A stretch of DNA of 64,000 nt from Nemophila menziesii (Eukaryota; Streptophyta; Magnoliopsida; Boraginales; Hydrophyllaceae), in assembly GCA_029959085.1 (NCBI GenBank), contig JARWIR010000031.1:4588001-4652000 (forward strand). The letters run 5' to 3'. Positions 44,651 through 55,298 of the stretch are shown here, in pieces. The position numbers and the translations under genes are program-made. Under the pieces are notes generated by a model. It saw only the letters and a list, made by a program, of their open reading frames with translations, was not told the origin of the DNA and ran no database searches. Every line of letters begins with the position of its first letter. Positions within the stretch are counted from its first letter, which is position 1.

Positions 44651-46190
44651 TAAAGATAAAAACAAAGGGAAGTCTCTAAATACACACCTAGGTCAATTAA
44701 GCACAGAGGGAAGAAGATAGCAGAATATGGAGAATAGACTTAAAGAAACTACTCAGGAAATTTCATGTAATAATATTTACAAACTACATACCTTCATACT
44801 TCTCATATCCACAATCAACACGGTTTCAATTCAAGATTAGATTAGCTTCGCAATGTAAGAAGGAGAGGAACTTTACTCAGTTCACCAAGGAAGCTATAGA
44901 TTATTCATCGAACCTTACTAGTATCCAAAGATCCATTTAACTACTCTCTATTGGCTCAATCACTTCTCGATTACATAGAAAAGAATCAAAAGGTCTTTAA
45001 GGTTGTAATTTAGGCTTAGGGACGGTATGATAGTATATTTGGATAATTTAGAGTGAGCTTTTGGCTCTCTCCTCACTAGCCATCAACGAATCGCCCTAGA
45101 GTTTGAGTTACTCTCATAAAACGATTCTCACTCAACCCAATGAATTCCTTGATGCACAATTTAGCATCCCCAATAACCCAATTAAAGCATAAGATGTTCA
45201 CATAAAAATTCCACTTTGCCGGTCCGAATATATATATATATATATTTTCTTTTCTTTTCAAATCAATTTCTTAAGCTATGACTCTCTTTTTAATGTTGAG
45301 ATATCAATCTAATTTTCACATATATATTTTTTCTTTTTATGCCCTTGTTGGAAAATTTAGCTCGTAGCTTCTTTTTCATTCACTATTACCCCGGCAAAGG
45401 GTTACAATAAAAATCTGTAAATCATCATCAATATAAAGAAAAGAGCACAATTAATAAGCTCAAAAATCCCAACCCAACAACAATTCCCATAATGGTGGAC
45501 CCACCACCCCAAACTCAAGCTCTAAAACAATTGTTTATGCATCGCGATTCGAGTGCGGGTCATATGGAAAAGTCCTATAATCTAAAGGGATATGGCTTAT
45601 AATGTGGCTAAATAAAAAGCTTTAGAAAGGCTAAAAGGGGCTGAGAAGGATATAGCATATAAAATCAAAAATAACAAGGTGAGAAGGTATAAAAAGGCTT
45701 CAAGTGGCTTCAATATGAAAGAACTGCCTTAATCACTTTCTACACCAAGTAATTTCGTTGTTTTATTACCTTTAGCACTTTCATCAAATGAGTTTGTCAA
45801 CTAGCTTGGATCTCACGGCCTACACACCACTCATGGCTCCCTGAGATCGAACATACTTTCTATCGCATCGCTTACTAATCTTTTCTTTACTATCAATGTG
45901 TGTTTTCCTGCAAATACTTCAAAGCATACAAAATAAAATAGCTCATAAACATACTACTTTCTATCATTAACTTACTGAGCTTATGCTTTAAGCTATTAAA
46001 CACACTCTACATACATCTAATCCTTCAAAAAAAATTAATTTTGCCTAAAAACAGAAAAATGGAGATGAGAGACAACGAATCCCCACACCCCCAACTCAAA
46101 AATGAGTCGTGTCCCCACGACTCGAAAATAAAATAAAAGAAAATTAAAATTTTACAGATATTGCACATAAAGAAAAGGTAAGGAAGAAAG
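44651..46190 (-). other. E3 conserved 3' non-coding region
   Basis: Same ordered blocks as E2 and E5: GCTTAGGGACGG, GTGAGCTTTTGGCTCTC, CCACTTTGCCGG (near 45212) and CCCCGGCAAAGGG (near 45390), a PPT-like motif (45500-45520), GTGCGGGTCAT, a PPT-like motif (46081-46100) and a perfect hairpin (46104-46123). A short TA run lies at 45229-45246. Confidence 0.7.
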
Positions 46191-46199
46191 AAAACATAC

Positions 46200-46690
46200 T
46201 CTTCGAGGTGATTTACCTCGCCTGATTAATACCCGAACGAGGGTGCAGTGCTTTCCATGTATGTAAACTTCTCGTATCACCAATTTCGCTTTCCCTTACA
46301 TCTTCTTATGATCCATCCCAATTAATCACATTCTAGAAATCTCTTGTTTATCTTCTTCCAACTTTGCTCTCGAATACTCTCTTATGATCTCAAGGTAAGT
46401 CAAGTAATTATATTTTTGCAGAAGCTAACAAGGCCTTTGAAGCTTCATTAATCTCGGGTAAAGGACTATCGATTGTAGAGGTTGTGGTGTCTTCCTTATG
46501 AAAGTTTAAACCTTTTTTCTCTTTGAATTCACCACAGCTAGCTTCCCTCTATTCTCTTGATCCGATTTACCTTGTAGTTATTCCTGAACTAGTACCCATC
46601 TCAATTGAAATCTTCTTGATCTTACCCAATACCTTGCTTTGATTCTTCATATCCCTTAACACTTGGTAATTTCTCTATTCTCTTCATCAT
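46200..46690 (-). pseudogene. E3 extra-ORF remnant
   Basis: An ATG at 46690 sits just after a PPT-like motif (46698-46713), as in E1, E2 and E5, and reads MMKRIEKLPSVKGYEESKQG before a stop. The rest is Lys/Glu-rich and full of stops. I see no clear match to the central domain of the E5 ORF. Confidence 0.35.
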
Positions 46691-47109
46691 CTCTTTTGAC
46701 CCCCAACTCAAAGCTTTGAACACTCTTGGATTTTGTAACTCTTGATCATAGGTAGAACAAGTTTTAATTGGGTTAGGAAAGGTGTTATGATGGTAATTCT
46801 CCATGTGGGTATGATTGAATCAAGCTTTAATGATGTGGTTTAAGGATTTTGAGAAGAAGATTTTGACATTCATGGTTTTGATTCTTGGTTTCTAGGTGTT
46901 TTGATATGAATTGGGTGCTTGAATATTCTTTGTAATGATGTAGGGAAGGATTTGGATGTGAATTCATGGTGATTTGGTAGTGTTTTAATGTTGGGTGAAG
47001 GTTTGTTGAAGCTTTAATGGAGTTGGGAGAGGTTTGGAGAAGAAAGAGAGGCTTGAGGTTTTGTAAATTCGGAATAATAAGCATTATCCCTCTTTTATAA
47101 GCTCCAATC

Positions 47110-47400
47110 CGCACTTTTCTCTCTCCAGCGGCGCGGCGTGGTATACCGGGCATATCTTCCGGTATACCGGAACTTCTGTTGCTCCAAAATTCTTCGTTTC
47201 GTCAATAAACACGCGGCACCCACCCGTGGCACGGGTTTTGGATCCCGCGGTATACCAGGGCTGAGGTCTGGTATACCGGACCTATCGTCCAGATTTTTTT
47301 CTTCTCGGCACAAAATCCGAGGCACCTACCCGTGACACGGGTTTTTCCTCTCTACGGTATACCGGGGATGAGGTCCAGTATACCGGCCCGATGGTCAGAA
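47110..47400 (-). repeat. E3 palindrome block
   Basis: Six copies of a GGTATACC core (near 47140, 47161, 47250, 47270, 47356 and a variant at 47378), the best being CCGGTATACCGG (47159-47170). They alternate with CCCGTGGCACGGG-type palindromes (near 47223 and 47330) in two tandem units of about 110-125 bp. Several overlapping frames cross it; none is credible as a gene. Confidence 0.8.
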
Positions 47401-47554
47401 TTTTCCGAAAAATTTGTTTTCTCTTCCCGAACTCGATTTCTCCAATACCTAAGCATCAAAAACACTAACACCTTTCTCAAATATGCAATATCAACTAAAA
47501 ACAACTAATCTAAACTTAAAACTAAAAACATAAAAACATAAAAATTACTATGGG

Positions 47555-47609
47555 ATGTCTCCCAAAGGGCACTTTTGTTTAACGTCTTTCAAAGTTAGAC
47601 AAGTTACCT
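47555..47609 (-). promoter_or_regulatory. E3 post-pol conserved box
   Basis: Sense AAGGTAACTTGTCTAACTTT, then AAGACGTTAAACAAAAGTGC, then CCTTTGGGAGACATCC. The last part resembles the inner arm of the LTR-terminal repeat (CCTTGGGAGACATCA in E2). Unlike in E1 and E2 it lies after the stop codon. Confidence 0.6.
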
Positions 47610-47612
47610 TGG

Positions 47613-48299
47613 TTATTTCTTTTTATAGCCTCCCCAGCAGTGAGTGAGATGATTAACACTTACCAACTCGAGCTTGCAACCTTCGATAGCTTTTATTTGG
47701 ACCACTTCTTTTGAGATAATTTGCGTGATAATGTATGGTCCCTTCCAAGAACTGTTATGTTTTGGATTGGGAGGTTTACATGCCACCTCGTCTCCTACCC
47801 CAAACTCAATCTTTTTCTCCATGGTTTCTTGGAGACTTTCATGTTCTGGCTTCTTGGTTACCGCTCTGATTGGATATAGTTCTTTTGACTTCTTTTTCCT
47901 ATTCTTTCCCAAAACATAGAATGTTTCAGAATCATTTTCAATACTAAGAGTCACGGTTCCTTCATTCACATTCATTATGGTATCGCTGGTGGCTAGGAAT
48001 GGACGCCCAAGAATGAATGGAACATTCTTATCTGCTTTATAGTCAAGAATAATAAAGTCCGTGGGAATAACAAGGTTACCTATTTGGACGAGTACATCCT
48101 CTATTACTCCCCACGGCTTAACTGTAGATATATCCGCAAGTTGTAAGATTACAGATGTCGGTTTCGCTTCACTAATACCAATCTTCCTGAATACAATTTG
48201 GGGCATGATATTCACACTTGCCCCTAAATCACACATGGCTTTTCCATAATATATCCCACCTGTTCTGATTGGGAGGTTAAACTCTCCAGGATCTTTCAT
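47613..48299 (-). pseudogene. E3 protease fused in frame to an integrase-like tail
   Basis: 228 open codons. Residues about 1-115 are an Athila aspartic protease: MKDPGEFNLPIRTGGIYYGK, then AMCDLGASVNIMP (active-site D-x-G-A) and VPFILGRPFLATSD. A linker follows, with ELYPIRAVTKKPEHES. Residues about 165-228 are EFGVGDEVACKP and SSWKGPYIITQIISKEVVQI, the GPY/F module that ends plant integrases, then VNHLTHCWGGYKKK and stop. RT, RNase H and the integrase core are cleanly missing while the frame stays open. The Gag frame joins this one near 48296 by a frameshift. The product could have processed Gag; the tail might have kept an interaction role. That last point is inference. Confidence 0.75.
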
Positions 48300-49832
48300 A
48301 TTTGAACTCGTGCTGATACCCCTTCATTGATTGCTACAGACTTGGCTCTTGTGAATCTCTTCTTATTGGAGAGTGCCTCCTTAAAGAATTGATCATAGTT
48401 TATCCTTCCTTCCATAGCTTCGAGTAAAGGGACGTTAATTTTCACTTGTTTTAACGCCTCTATACACTTCTGATGTTGCTCCGCGGGATAGTGGCAATAT
48501 ATGGGTGTTTGTCTTGCTCTACTTCTCTCTTCAATTCTTGGTTCATCAACCACTCTAGGCTTCTTAATATCATCATGTTCAACCTCTTCAACCCAATCTT
48601 CAACAATTATCTCATCTAAGTTCATCCTATCTATGTTTGACGTGTTTGGAAGGACATCTCTTTTTGATGGAGATGGTAGCGTTTCCTACATATTTTCTGC
48701 TTGAAGACTAATAGTCTTAACCTTGTCGTCAACGTATTGGATATTCTTCATGTTAGATGTTGTATCTTGGGTCAATTGTAGGAGTTGACTTTGCATTTGT
48801 TCTATGATGGTAGTGAGCCGCATCACATTCTTCTCTAAAAGTTGATTATGCTGTTTAAGATCTTGATACTGTTGTTGCAGGCTTTGCACTACTGATGCAT
48901 CGATCTTGATTCTAGTCTGCTCATATTATCCTTCGATAAGTTGATAAATTGACTAATAGTCTCTTTTAACTCAGTGATTTCTTCTTGATGACGTGATTGA
49001 GCTTGACTTACATTATGTACATTGAAGCCTGGTGGATGATTAGCTTGGATTTCATAGGCTTGTTCTTGTAGGTATTACTGTTGAGGTGGGTTTGGGATGC
49101 TTTCCTAAACTGTTATAGCAAGTTGTTGTATTTGATCTTGCAAGCTTAAAATACTCGCTTCTTCTTCTTCGTTAGTGGTAGGAGTTTGTTCATGTGGCCA
49201 ACTCATGTTGTTCTCAATGATTGTTTCCATACCAATTTTTGCTTCTTTTGGATCCATAGAGACAAAATTACCACGACCCATATTATCTGCTCTCAGCCTT
49301 GACTCTCTATCGAGTCCATTATAGAACATGGATAATTGTAATTGTGGCGTGTATCCATGTAGTGGACATCTTGCCAACATCTTTGAAATCTCGTCCATGC
49401 TTCACCAACATTCTCTCCGGCTTCTTGTAAGAAATTCATAGGCTCCAATAGTTCCTTCACTCGCATACTTGTAGGATAAAATTTATCGAGGAATCTTTCT
49501 TGAAGCTTGTCCCAATTTGTAATAAGCTCTGGAGGTTGATCATCTAACCATTCACTTGCTTTCCCGGTCAAGAAAAATTGAAACATTAAATAATACATCT
49601 GTTCTTGCGTAACACCTTCATTAATGTAGGCATCATAGAATTGCATGAATTTCTGAACAGATATGACCGGATCTTGATTTGTATCACCATTAAATTTCCC
49701 ATAGCTCGCGAATTGATTAATTAAATCAGGATCAGGCTTGAATCTAACGGCTTGAATGGTTGGGATGCGAATCCCAATGCGTTGAACTCGGAATTGTCTA
49801 GGAAAACCTGGCTCAAACCGTTGATTAGCCAT
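48296..49832 (-). pseudogene. gag: E3 gag
   Basis: From ATG 49832, 104 bases inside the PBS. Capsid: RIGIRIPTIQAVRFKPDPDL, QDPVISVQKFMQFYDAYINE, GKASEWLDDQPPELITNWDK and LQERFLDKFYPTSMRVKELL, all open to about 49390. A frameshift leads to the capsid end (ARCPLHGYTPQLQLSMFYNG, then GLDRESR; 49398-49105). A stretch with stops follows (48890-49100). Then comes a coiled coil of about 60 residues (LKQHNQLLEKNVMRLTTIIE; 48889-48686) and the pre-protease part ALKQVKINVPLLEAMEG (48625-48296). No CCHC zinc knuckle is visible, unlike in E1 and E5. It is the particle protein; lesions are few, which fits the young age. Confidence 0.82.
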
Positions 49833-49935
49833 CTAAAACCTGAAAAGGACTAAAACAAAAAGAAAGCGTAAAACAGAAAACAAATAAAAACTTCTACACT
49901 AAATAAACACAAGATAGATTTAACTTAAAGATAAA

Positions 49936-49953
49936 TCCCCGGCAGCGGCGCCA
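49936..49953 (-). other. E3 primer-binding site (tRNA-Asp)
   Basis: Sense TGGCGCCGCTGCCGGGGA, identical to that of E2, six bases inside the LTR. Confidence 0.9.
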
Positions 49954-49959
49954 AAAACT

Positions 49960-51500
49960 TGGTGGGGGCAAAGGTGTGATAAAATAATAGATAAATAAAG
50001 ATAATAATAAAGAGCACACACCCTTGAGAACCACGGAACTCACTGCAAGTATCACAGATCGTTTGCAAGTTTTAATGATAAGTCAAGTTCGTTCGCAGGG
50101 ATTTAATCCGTTAACTCTACTTATGTTTAACAAGCGTAGATGAATTTAGATGTTTTAGAATAAAATATAAAAAGATAAAATAATATGAATAACTATCTGA
50201 TGTGAAATAAACAAAAACGAATGCAGATAAATAAATATGAATGTAAGTCTAATAGATTAGGGTCACTAATATGAGTCTATTTTACTAAGTTGTTATTCTA
50301 ACCTGTCACAGATTAAGCATTGTATATTAACCAGGATTCTAAATTCTACCTAGCCTCTATTAGGCGTAGGAGCAACCTCTCCACTACTAGGGATTCATGA
50401 GTAATGATTGGTGATTAAATCAAACCTTTATGACTATCTAGTTAGGCAAAGAATCAAAACTAGACGATTATGTGGTGTTGTCAATAACTAAGGATAATCC
50501 TAAGATTGGCCAAATCTAGGGTTGTAACAATAAGTCAAAACACATAATAACAATATACGCCAAGCTCAATCAATTAATATAACAAATAGTATTAATGAAA
50601 TTAAAGACAAAATAATAACCCAACAATTAAAAGTAAAACTTACAGAATAAAAGTTTAGAAGTATGGTTGAGCATAAATCTATAGCTAATTACCCTAAATA
50701 TAGAAAAGGTGAGATGTATAAGAGGAGTTTGTCACTCTCCAACTTCTTCTTCTTGTCTTCCTCTATAGGTCAGCTTGCTTCTTGGATGAATAGCTTGATT
50801 CTAAGGATGAATAATAAATATAAAGACTAAGCTATTATTTAAAACTGAGAAAATACAAGTAAGGACTAAGCCTAAGCTTGAAACTGAGCAAGGACATGTT
50901 TACAATGGTATAAGGGTGTATTTATAGGTGTTTAGGAACCCTAATTCGTTTTCTTGAAGGAGAAGTAAGTGGTGGACTCCAAGCCCAACTCAAATTCGTA
51001 ACCCTAAAAACATGAAATCAGGCCCGTTTTTCTTTTGGTCCTAGCAGTTTCAATACTCATCCGTTTGATGCGTATGAGTATACCAAATTCATCGTCTCGG
51101 AAAGATCTTCAACTTTGCTCCTGACCGTTTCGCCATATTCCACACCGTTTTTGAGTTATAAGATGATTTGTGGTCGTAGGTGCAGAAATTCAGGATTAAG
51201 GCAGCTTTTCCTTTTCCATGTTTTTAGCTTTTCTTTCCTTATCTCCAATTTCCATGCTTATCTCTTTTCCATATCTTGTAGTATTTGACTTGGAATCTAA
51301 TTAATCTCCATAATTATCTTTAAAGCTTCACACTAAATAAATAATTAAACCCAATATGCTCTAAAAATATTATTTTACTAAATCAAGACTCAAAATAGGA
51401 AAGTGCACTATTTCTCAAGAAAATCGACTATTATGACTTCTAAATCACTAAAAATGATGTCTCATCCTAACATAGATCTATCACAAATGAGGAGACATCA
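49960..51500 (-). mobile_element. E3 5' LTR
   Basis: Near-identical to 43076-44614. The terminal inverted repeat spans 51455-51500 (46 bp). Confidence 0.93.
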
Positions 51501-51505
51501 CCAAT
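51501..51505. repeat. E3 target-site duplication, right (CCAAT)
   Basis: Matches 43071-43075. Confidence 0.93.
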
Positions 51506-52241
51506 AAACGCACATATCTTGAGAATGAAATGGTAGGTTTGCCAAAAGAATGTAGTGTGATATGCCAGAGTAAGTTACCACCTAAATTAGTTGATTCTGG
51601 AAATTTTAGCATTCCTATTTCTATTGGTGAGGAGTGGCATGGTAGAGCTCTGTGTGATTTGGGTGTGAGTATTAATCTCATTCCTAGATTAGTATTTGAG
51701 AAGTTGAAGATAGGAAACGCAAGACCTACCAATATGGTCTTACAAATGGCTGATAGATCCCTCGCACATCTTGAGGGAAGGGTGAAAGATGTCCTCATCA
51801 AGGCACGTAGCTTAATTTTTCCTTGTGATTTTATTATACTTGACTACGATGCGGATAGGAATGTCCCCATCATTTTGAGAAGACCATTACTAGCCACGGG
51901 GCGTACTCTTATTGATGTAGAGAATGGAGAATTAATAATGCGTGTTCAAGACGAGGAGGTAAAGTTCAACGTGTTTAGGGAAATGAAGTTTTCGGATTCC
52001 ATAGATAAGCGTTTCCGGGTGGATACAATTGATCAAGCTACGCAAGAGGAATTTAATGATATGAATTTTGATGATATCTTGCAGGATACCCTAACACTCG
52101 ACTTACCGAAGATGATGGAAGAGCTTGCCAAAACAGTGGCAGCTCTAAATTCAGAGAATACAAAGCCTAGGCGTCTTGCCTACGAGCCAGTGAGAGAATC
52201 GGTAGAGATTGAACCTCAAAAGAGATCATCTATTGAGTCTC
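51506..52241 (+). pseudogene. EP protease region (interrupted by E5)
   Basis: An open frame continues Gag of EP: NKRTYLENEMVGLPKECSVI, then SKLPPKLVDSGNFSIPISIG, ALCDLGVSINLIPRL (active-site Asp-Leu-Gly present, Val for the usual Ala), MADRSLAHLEGRVKDVL, VPIILRRPLLATGRTLIDVE and the linker before RT (VKFNVFREMKFSDSIDKRF, LPKMMEELAKTVAALNSENT). It stops at SIESL where the E5 LTR starts at 52242. No lesion is visible in this stretch, in contrast with the broken gag. It is an Athila aspartic protease that would mature Gag and Pol. The reverse-strand frame at 51481-51801 is a shadow. Confidence 0.85.
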
Positions 52242-53830
52242 TGGTGGTCCTTTGTGTGTTCTAGAAAAATGCAAATAAGTATAAGAGAGCCGCAACCGCA
52301 AGTGTACGGTTGTCCCAAGTAATATAAGTGATAATACAGATTTGTTCTCAGGGACGGAATGGTTGACTCTAATGCTTATCAGATAGTAGTTAATTGCACG
52401 TGAAAACAAGTAAATGATTTTAAGATTGATTGTTTATTTGGTTTTTTTAATTTTAAGACAATACATTAAAATACTAAATTAATGCAAGTAATTAACTAGA
52501 CGCGAGAAAATAAAGCGTTTACGTAAGGTGAGAAGGCAGTACTTGAGAGACGCAAGGATTTCACCTACTTATCATTCATTTCATACATTGTTTAAGGGAC
52601 AAATTGGTAAATTTGTATTGGTCAGGATTCGGAATTCTCCTTACCCCCGTCAGGGTGGACTAAGGAGCTACTCTCAAGTGCTACAAACCCCGTCAGGGTG
52701 ATTATAGTCCACTCTCAAGTGATTAAGTCTAATTTACCAAATAGGCCATAAATTTAATTAAGCTCGTCAGAGTCTCTAATTTCTAACCTATATTCATTAA
52801 CTAATTCTGTACCTGGACCCCCCGTCAAGGTGATCCAATCGCCACTAATTGGAATAGCCTAGATACTAAGTCCTATTATCAATTGATCAGGTCAATAATA
52901 GTAATTAAAATGCAAATTAAAGAAAAATATAATTTACCCAATTTGATTTAAATAATAATTATCCCAAATCCAAACATATGAAACGTAATCAAATTGGGAT
53001 TAACCCATCATCGTTCTCAAGCACTTAATTAAATTAGCTCATGCTAATGCGAAAAACTAAATTAAAAGAAATTAAAATATTCATATTGTTTTACAAAAAG
53101 AAATAAAAGAGAAACCTAATTTCGAAATCAGATTGGTTGCGATTTGGAGATATAGACAGTCTCCAGCTCTGTAGCTTTCTCTTCTTCCTTGCCTTGACTT
53201 GTCTCTGATGTTCTCTTTTGTAAAAATGGAATTGTGTAAAAGGTGTGAAAAATAGAAGTCAAAACCCTTATTTATACTCTCCAATTCGGACTTGTACCTT
53301 AGGTTAATGTTTAAATGAAATAATAAAGGCCGAAATCCATTACCTTAGCCCAAAATTCCGTAACTGCTGCATCACCTCCATTAAAACAGCTCTAACCGGC
53401 TCGTTTCAACTCGGATTGACCTCGTTCCAGTTGCTAAAGTTCCGTAACTCAATGGTGCACGTTTTCTCTTGACAAGTAAGCGGCTAAATATACTTTTATG
53501 TGGCTCGAAATTAGCAATCTTTGGCAACTTTCTAGATTTGTAGCTTTAAAATATCAATTCTTTTGGGATGTGTCTTCATGCTTTGACTCCATATCACGAT
53601 CTTTGACTTTATTCTCGGATTCCTCTCCTAGCTAATATTCAAAACCTACAAACTTTTCACTAAAATACACAATATTACGCGGAAAAGTTTAATAAATTAA
53701 AAATGCTAGAAATAAAAGAGGAAATTCGGATTATTGCATATTTAGTCCAAAATTTTATCAAAATAGTCGAATAAACACAAAAAATGATGTTTCCCAAGGG
53801 CATAAAATTAGAACATTTAGGGAGACATCA
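52242..53830 (-). mobile_element. E5 3' LTR
   Basis: 1589 bp, starting TGGTGGTCCTTTGTGTG and ending GGGAGACATCA. It matches the beginning of the 5' LTR (63267 on) closely over the visible 734 bases. The terminal inverted repeat spans 53785-53830 (46 bp, inner arm TGATGTTTCCC). Confidence 0.92.
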
Positions 53831-53866
53831 AGACCCCCAACTCAAACCTTTGTCGTCCCGACAAAG
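53831..53866 (-). promoter_or_regulatory. E5 polypurine tract and PPT-adjacent hairpin
   Basis: Sense TTTGAGTTGGGGGTCT abuts the LTR. The perfect hairpin CTTTGTCG-TCC-CGACAAAG lies at 53848-53866. Confidence 0.82.
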
Positions 53867-55260
53867 TAAAATTAAAACAAACGGGGAAGAAGTCATTGCA
53901 AGAGAAAGTAGAAGCTAGCAAATAAACCTAAAGCAATTCTCAAAATAAATCTCATATAGCAAAACTCTAGGAACTAGTTTACACATACACCAGTCATGCA
54001 AAATCGAACATAAATAATCTCAATCATAAAATTAAAGTAGCAATGCTTGAAGGTTACACTTGTACTCATCTCTGTATGATGACTATAGGGTGTTCCTCAA
54101 TCCTAACTCGCTTTGAACGCTCCACTTAGTATACTCGCTATTAACAGAATCATAAATTCATTATGCACTTAGGAATCACGAGGACTTTACGGTTTTCGTG
54201 TAGGCTTAGGGACGGTATGGTATGTATATTTGGTAAATTTGAAGTGAGCTTTTGGCTCTCTACTCACTTACCATCAACAACTGTCCACGAGCTTGAGTTT
54301 ACACTCATATAACGTTCTCACTCAACCCATTTGACGCACTAATGTTGCGTCCCCATGTCAACCCAATATATACTAAGATGATTTTTCAAAATTTTCCACT
54401 TTGCCGATTTATTTTATTCTTTCTTTTTATTTTCTTTTTCATTTCTTTTCTTCTCTCTTTTTTTTGTACAAGATACCCATGACCCTCATTTTGATGTGAA
54501 GGGTCATGTCTCTTATAATTTTTTTTCTTTTTTTTTAATTCAAATCCCGACAAAGGGTTACAAATAATAATATCATCTTTTATTTTTGTGCCTCAATACA
54601 AACACATACAATCCCTTCCCAATGTAATATCCCAAATATGGACCCTCCACCCGAAACTCAAGCTCAAGACAGGTCTCAGGATCGTGATTCAAGTGCGGGT
54701 CATTTGGTCATGCCTAATAATCTAAGGGATAATGGCTTATATCTTGGCGACAAAAGAACAGGCTTAAGGCTCAAAATTGGGCTAAGACGGATAAAATTAT
54801 TATAAGGGATAGCAAGCTAAAAGGCTACAAATGGCTAACAAAGAACTGTCCCTATAATTTTCCTAAGTACATAGCTCGTCTTTAGTTCATATCAAAGTGG
54901 GTTCTCTACTGATTAGGATTTCACGTTCTACACATCAAACATATTATTTAAGTACAAGCTTACTTCATTTGCATTGTTCATTAATTTTTCCTATCAATTA
55001 CCTATGTTCGCATGCAATTCTAAGTGTGTTTTATACTATTCCCTAAAGTCCACTATTTACTATCATAGATTTATCAAAAGTATGCTTAAAGGGACATTTA
55101 AAATCTTCTACAGTCAAACGCAACTCCGAAATTATTTTATTGAAATCAATTAAAAACACATAACACATAAAAACTGGGATGAGGAACGAACCCCACCCCA
55201 AACTCAAAAATGAGTCGTGTCTCCACGACTCGAAAAAGACTCAACGCAATAAAATAAACT
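53867..55260 (-). other. E5 conserved 3' non-coding region
   Basis: Very similar to E2 over its whole length. It includes a long T/C tract (54405-54470), a hairpin CATGACCCT / AGGGTCATG (54478-54508), CCCGACAAAGGG (near 54547), PPT-like motifs (54641-54663 and 55191-55210) and a hairpin (55212-55231). Confidence 0.72.
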
Positions 55261-55298
55261 AAACTACACTAAAACGCAGAAGGGATAGTAAACGTATC

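Larger units (their letters stand above)
43076..51500 (-). mobile_element. E3: Athila-type element with gag-protease only, complete
   Basis: A complete 8.4-kb element: LTRs of 1539 and 1541 bp, PPT, PBS and TSD CCAAT. Removing it rejoins the EP frame (ITN / NKRTYLENEMVG), which proves the boundaries. The coding part holds gag, protease and an integrase-like tail but no RT, RNase H or integrase core. The LTRs differ at roughly 25-30 positions by eye (about 2%). It must have depended on another element for reverse transcription and integration. Confidence 0.93.
39849..52241 (+). mobile_element. EP: plus-strand Athila-type element, 5' half, interrupted
   Basis: It comprises the 5' LTR (39849-40984), PBS (40991-41008), gag (41116-43075) and, after the E3 insertion, protease (51501-52241). 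E5 interrupts it at 52242, and the rest of EP lies outside the window. It inserted in the 5' LTR of E4. The left flank is GTAAG; the right TSD cannot be seen. Confidence 0.85.

Noticed and set aside
47095..47335. Opposed 76- and 65-codon frames at the E3 palindromes
   Set aside because: They mirror each other because the DNA is palindromic; not genes.
52237..52241. GTCTC as E5 target-site duplication
   Set aside because: Only one side is in the window, so it cannot be called a duplication.
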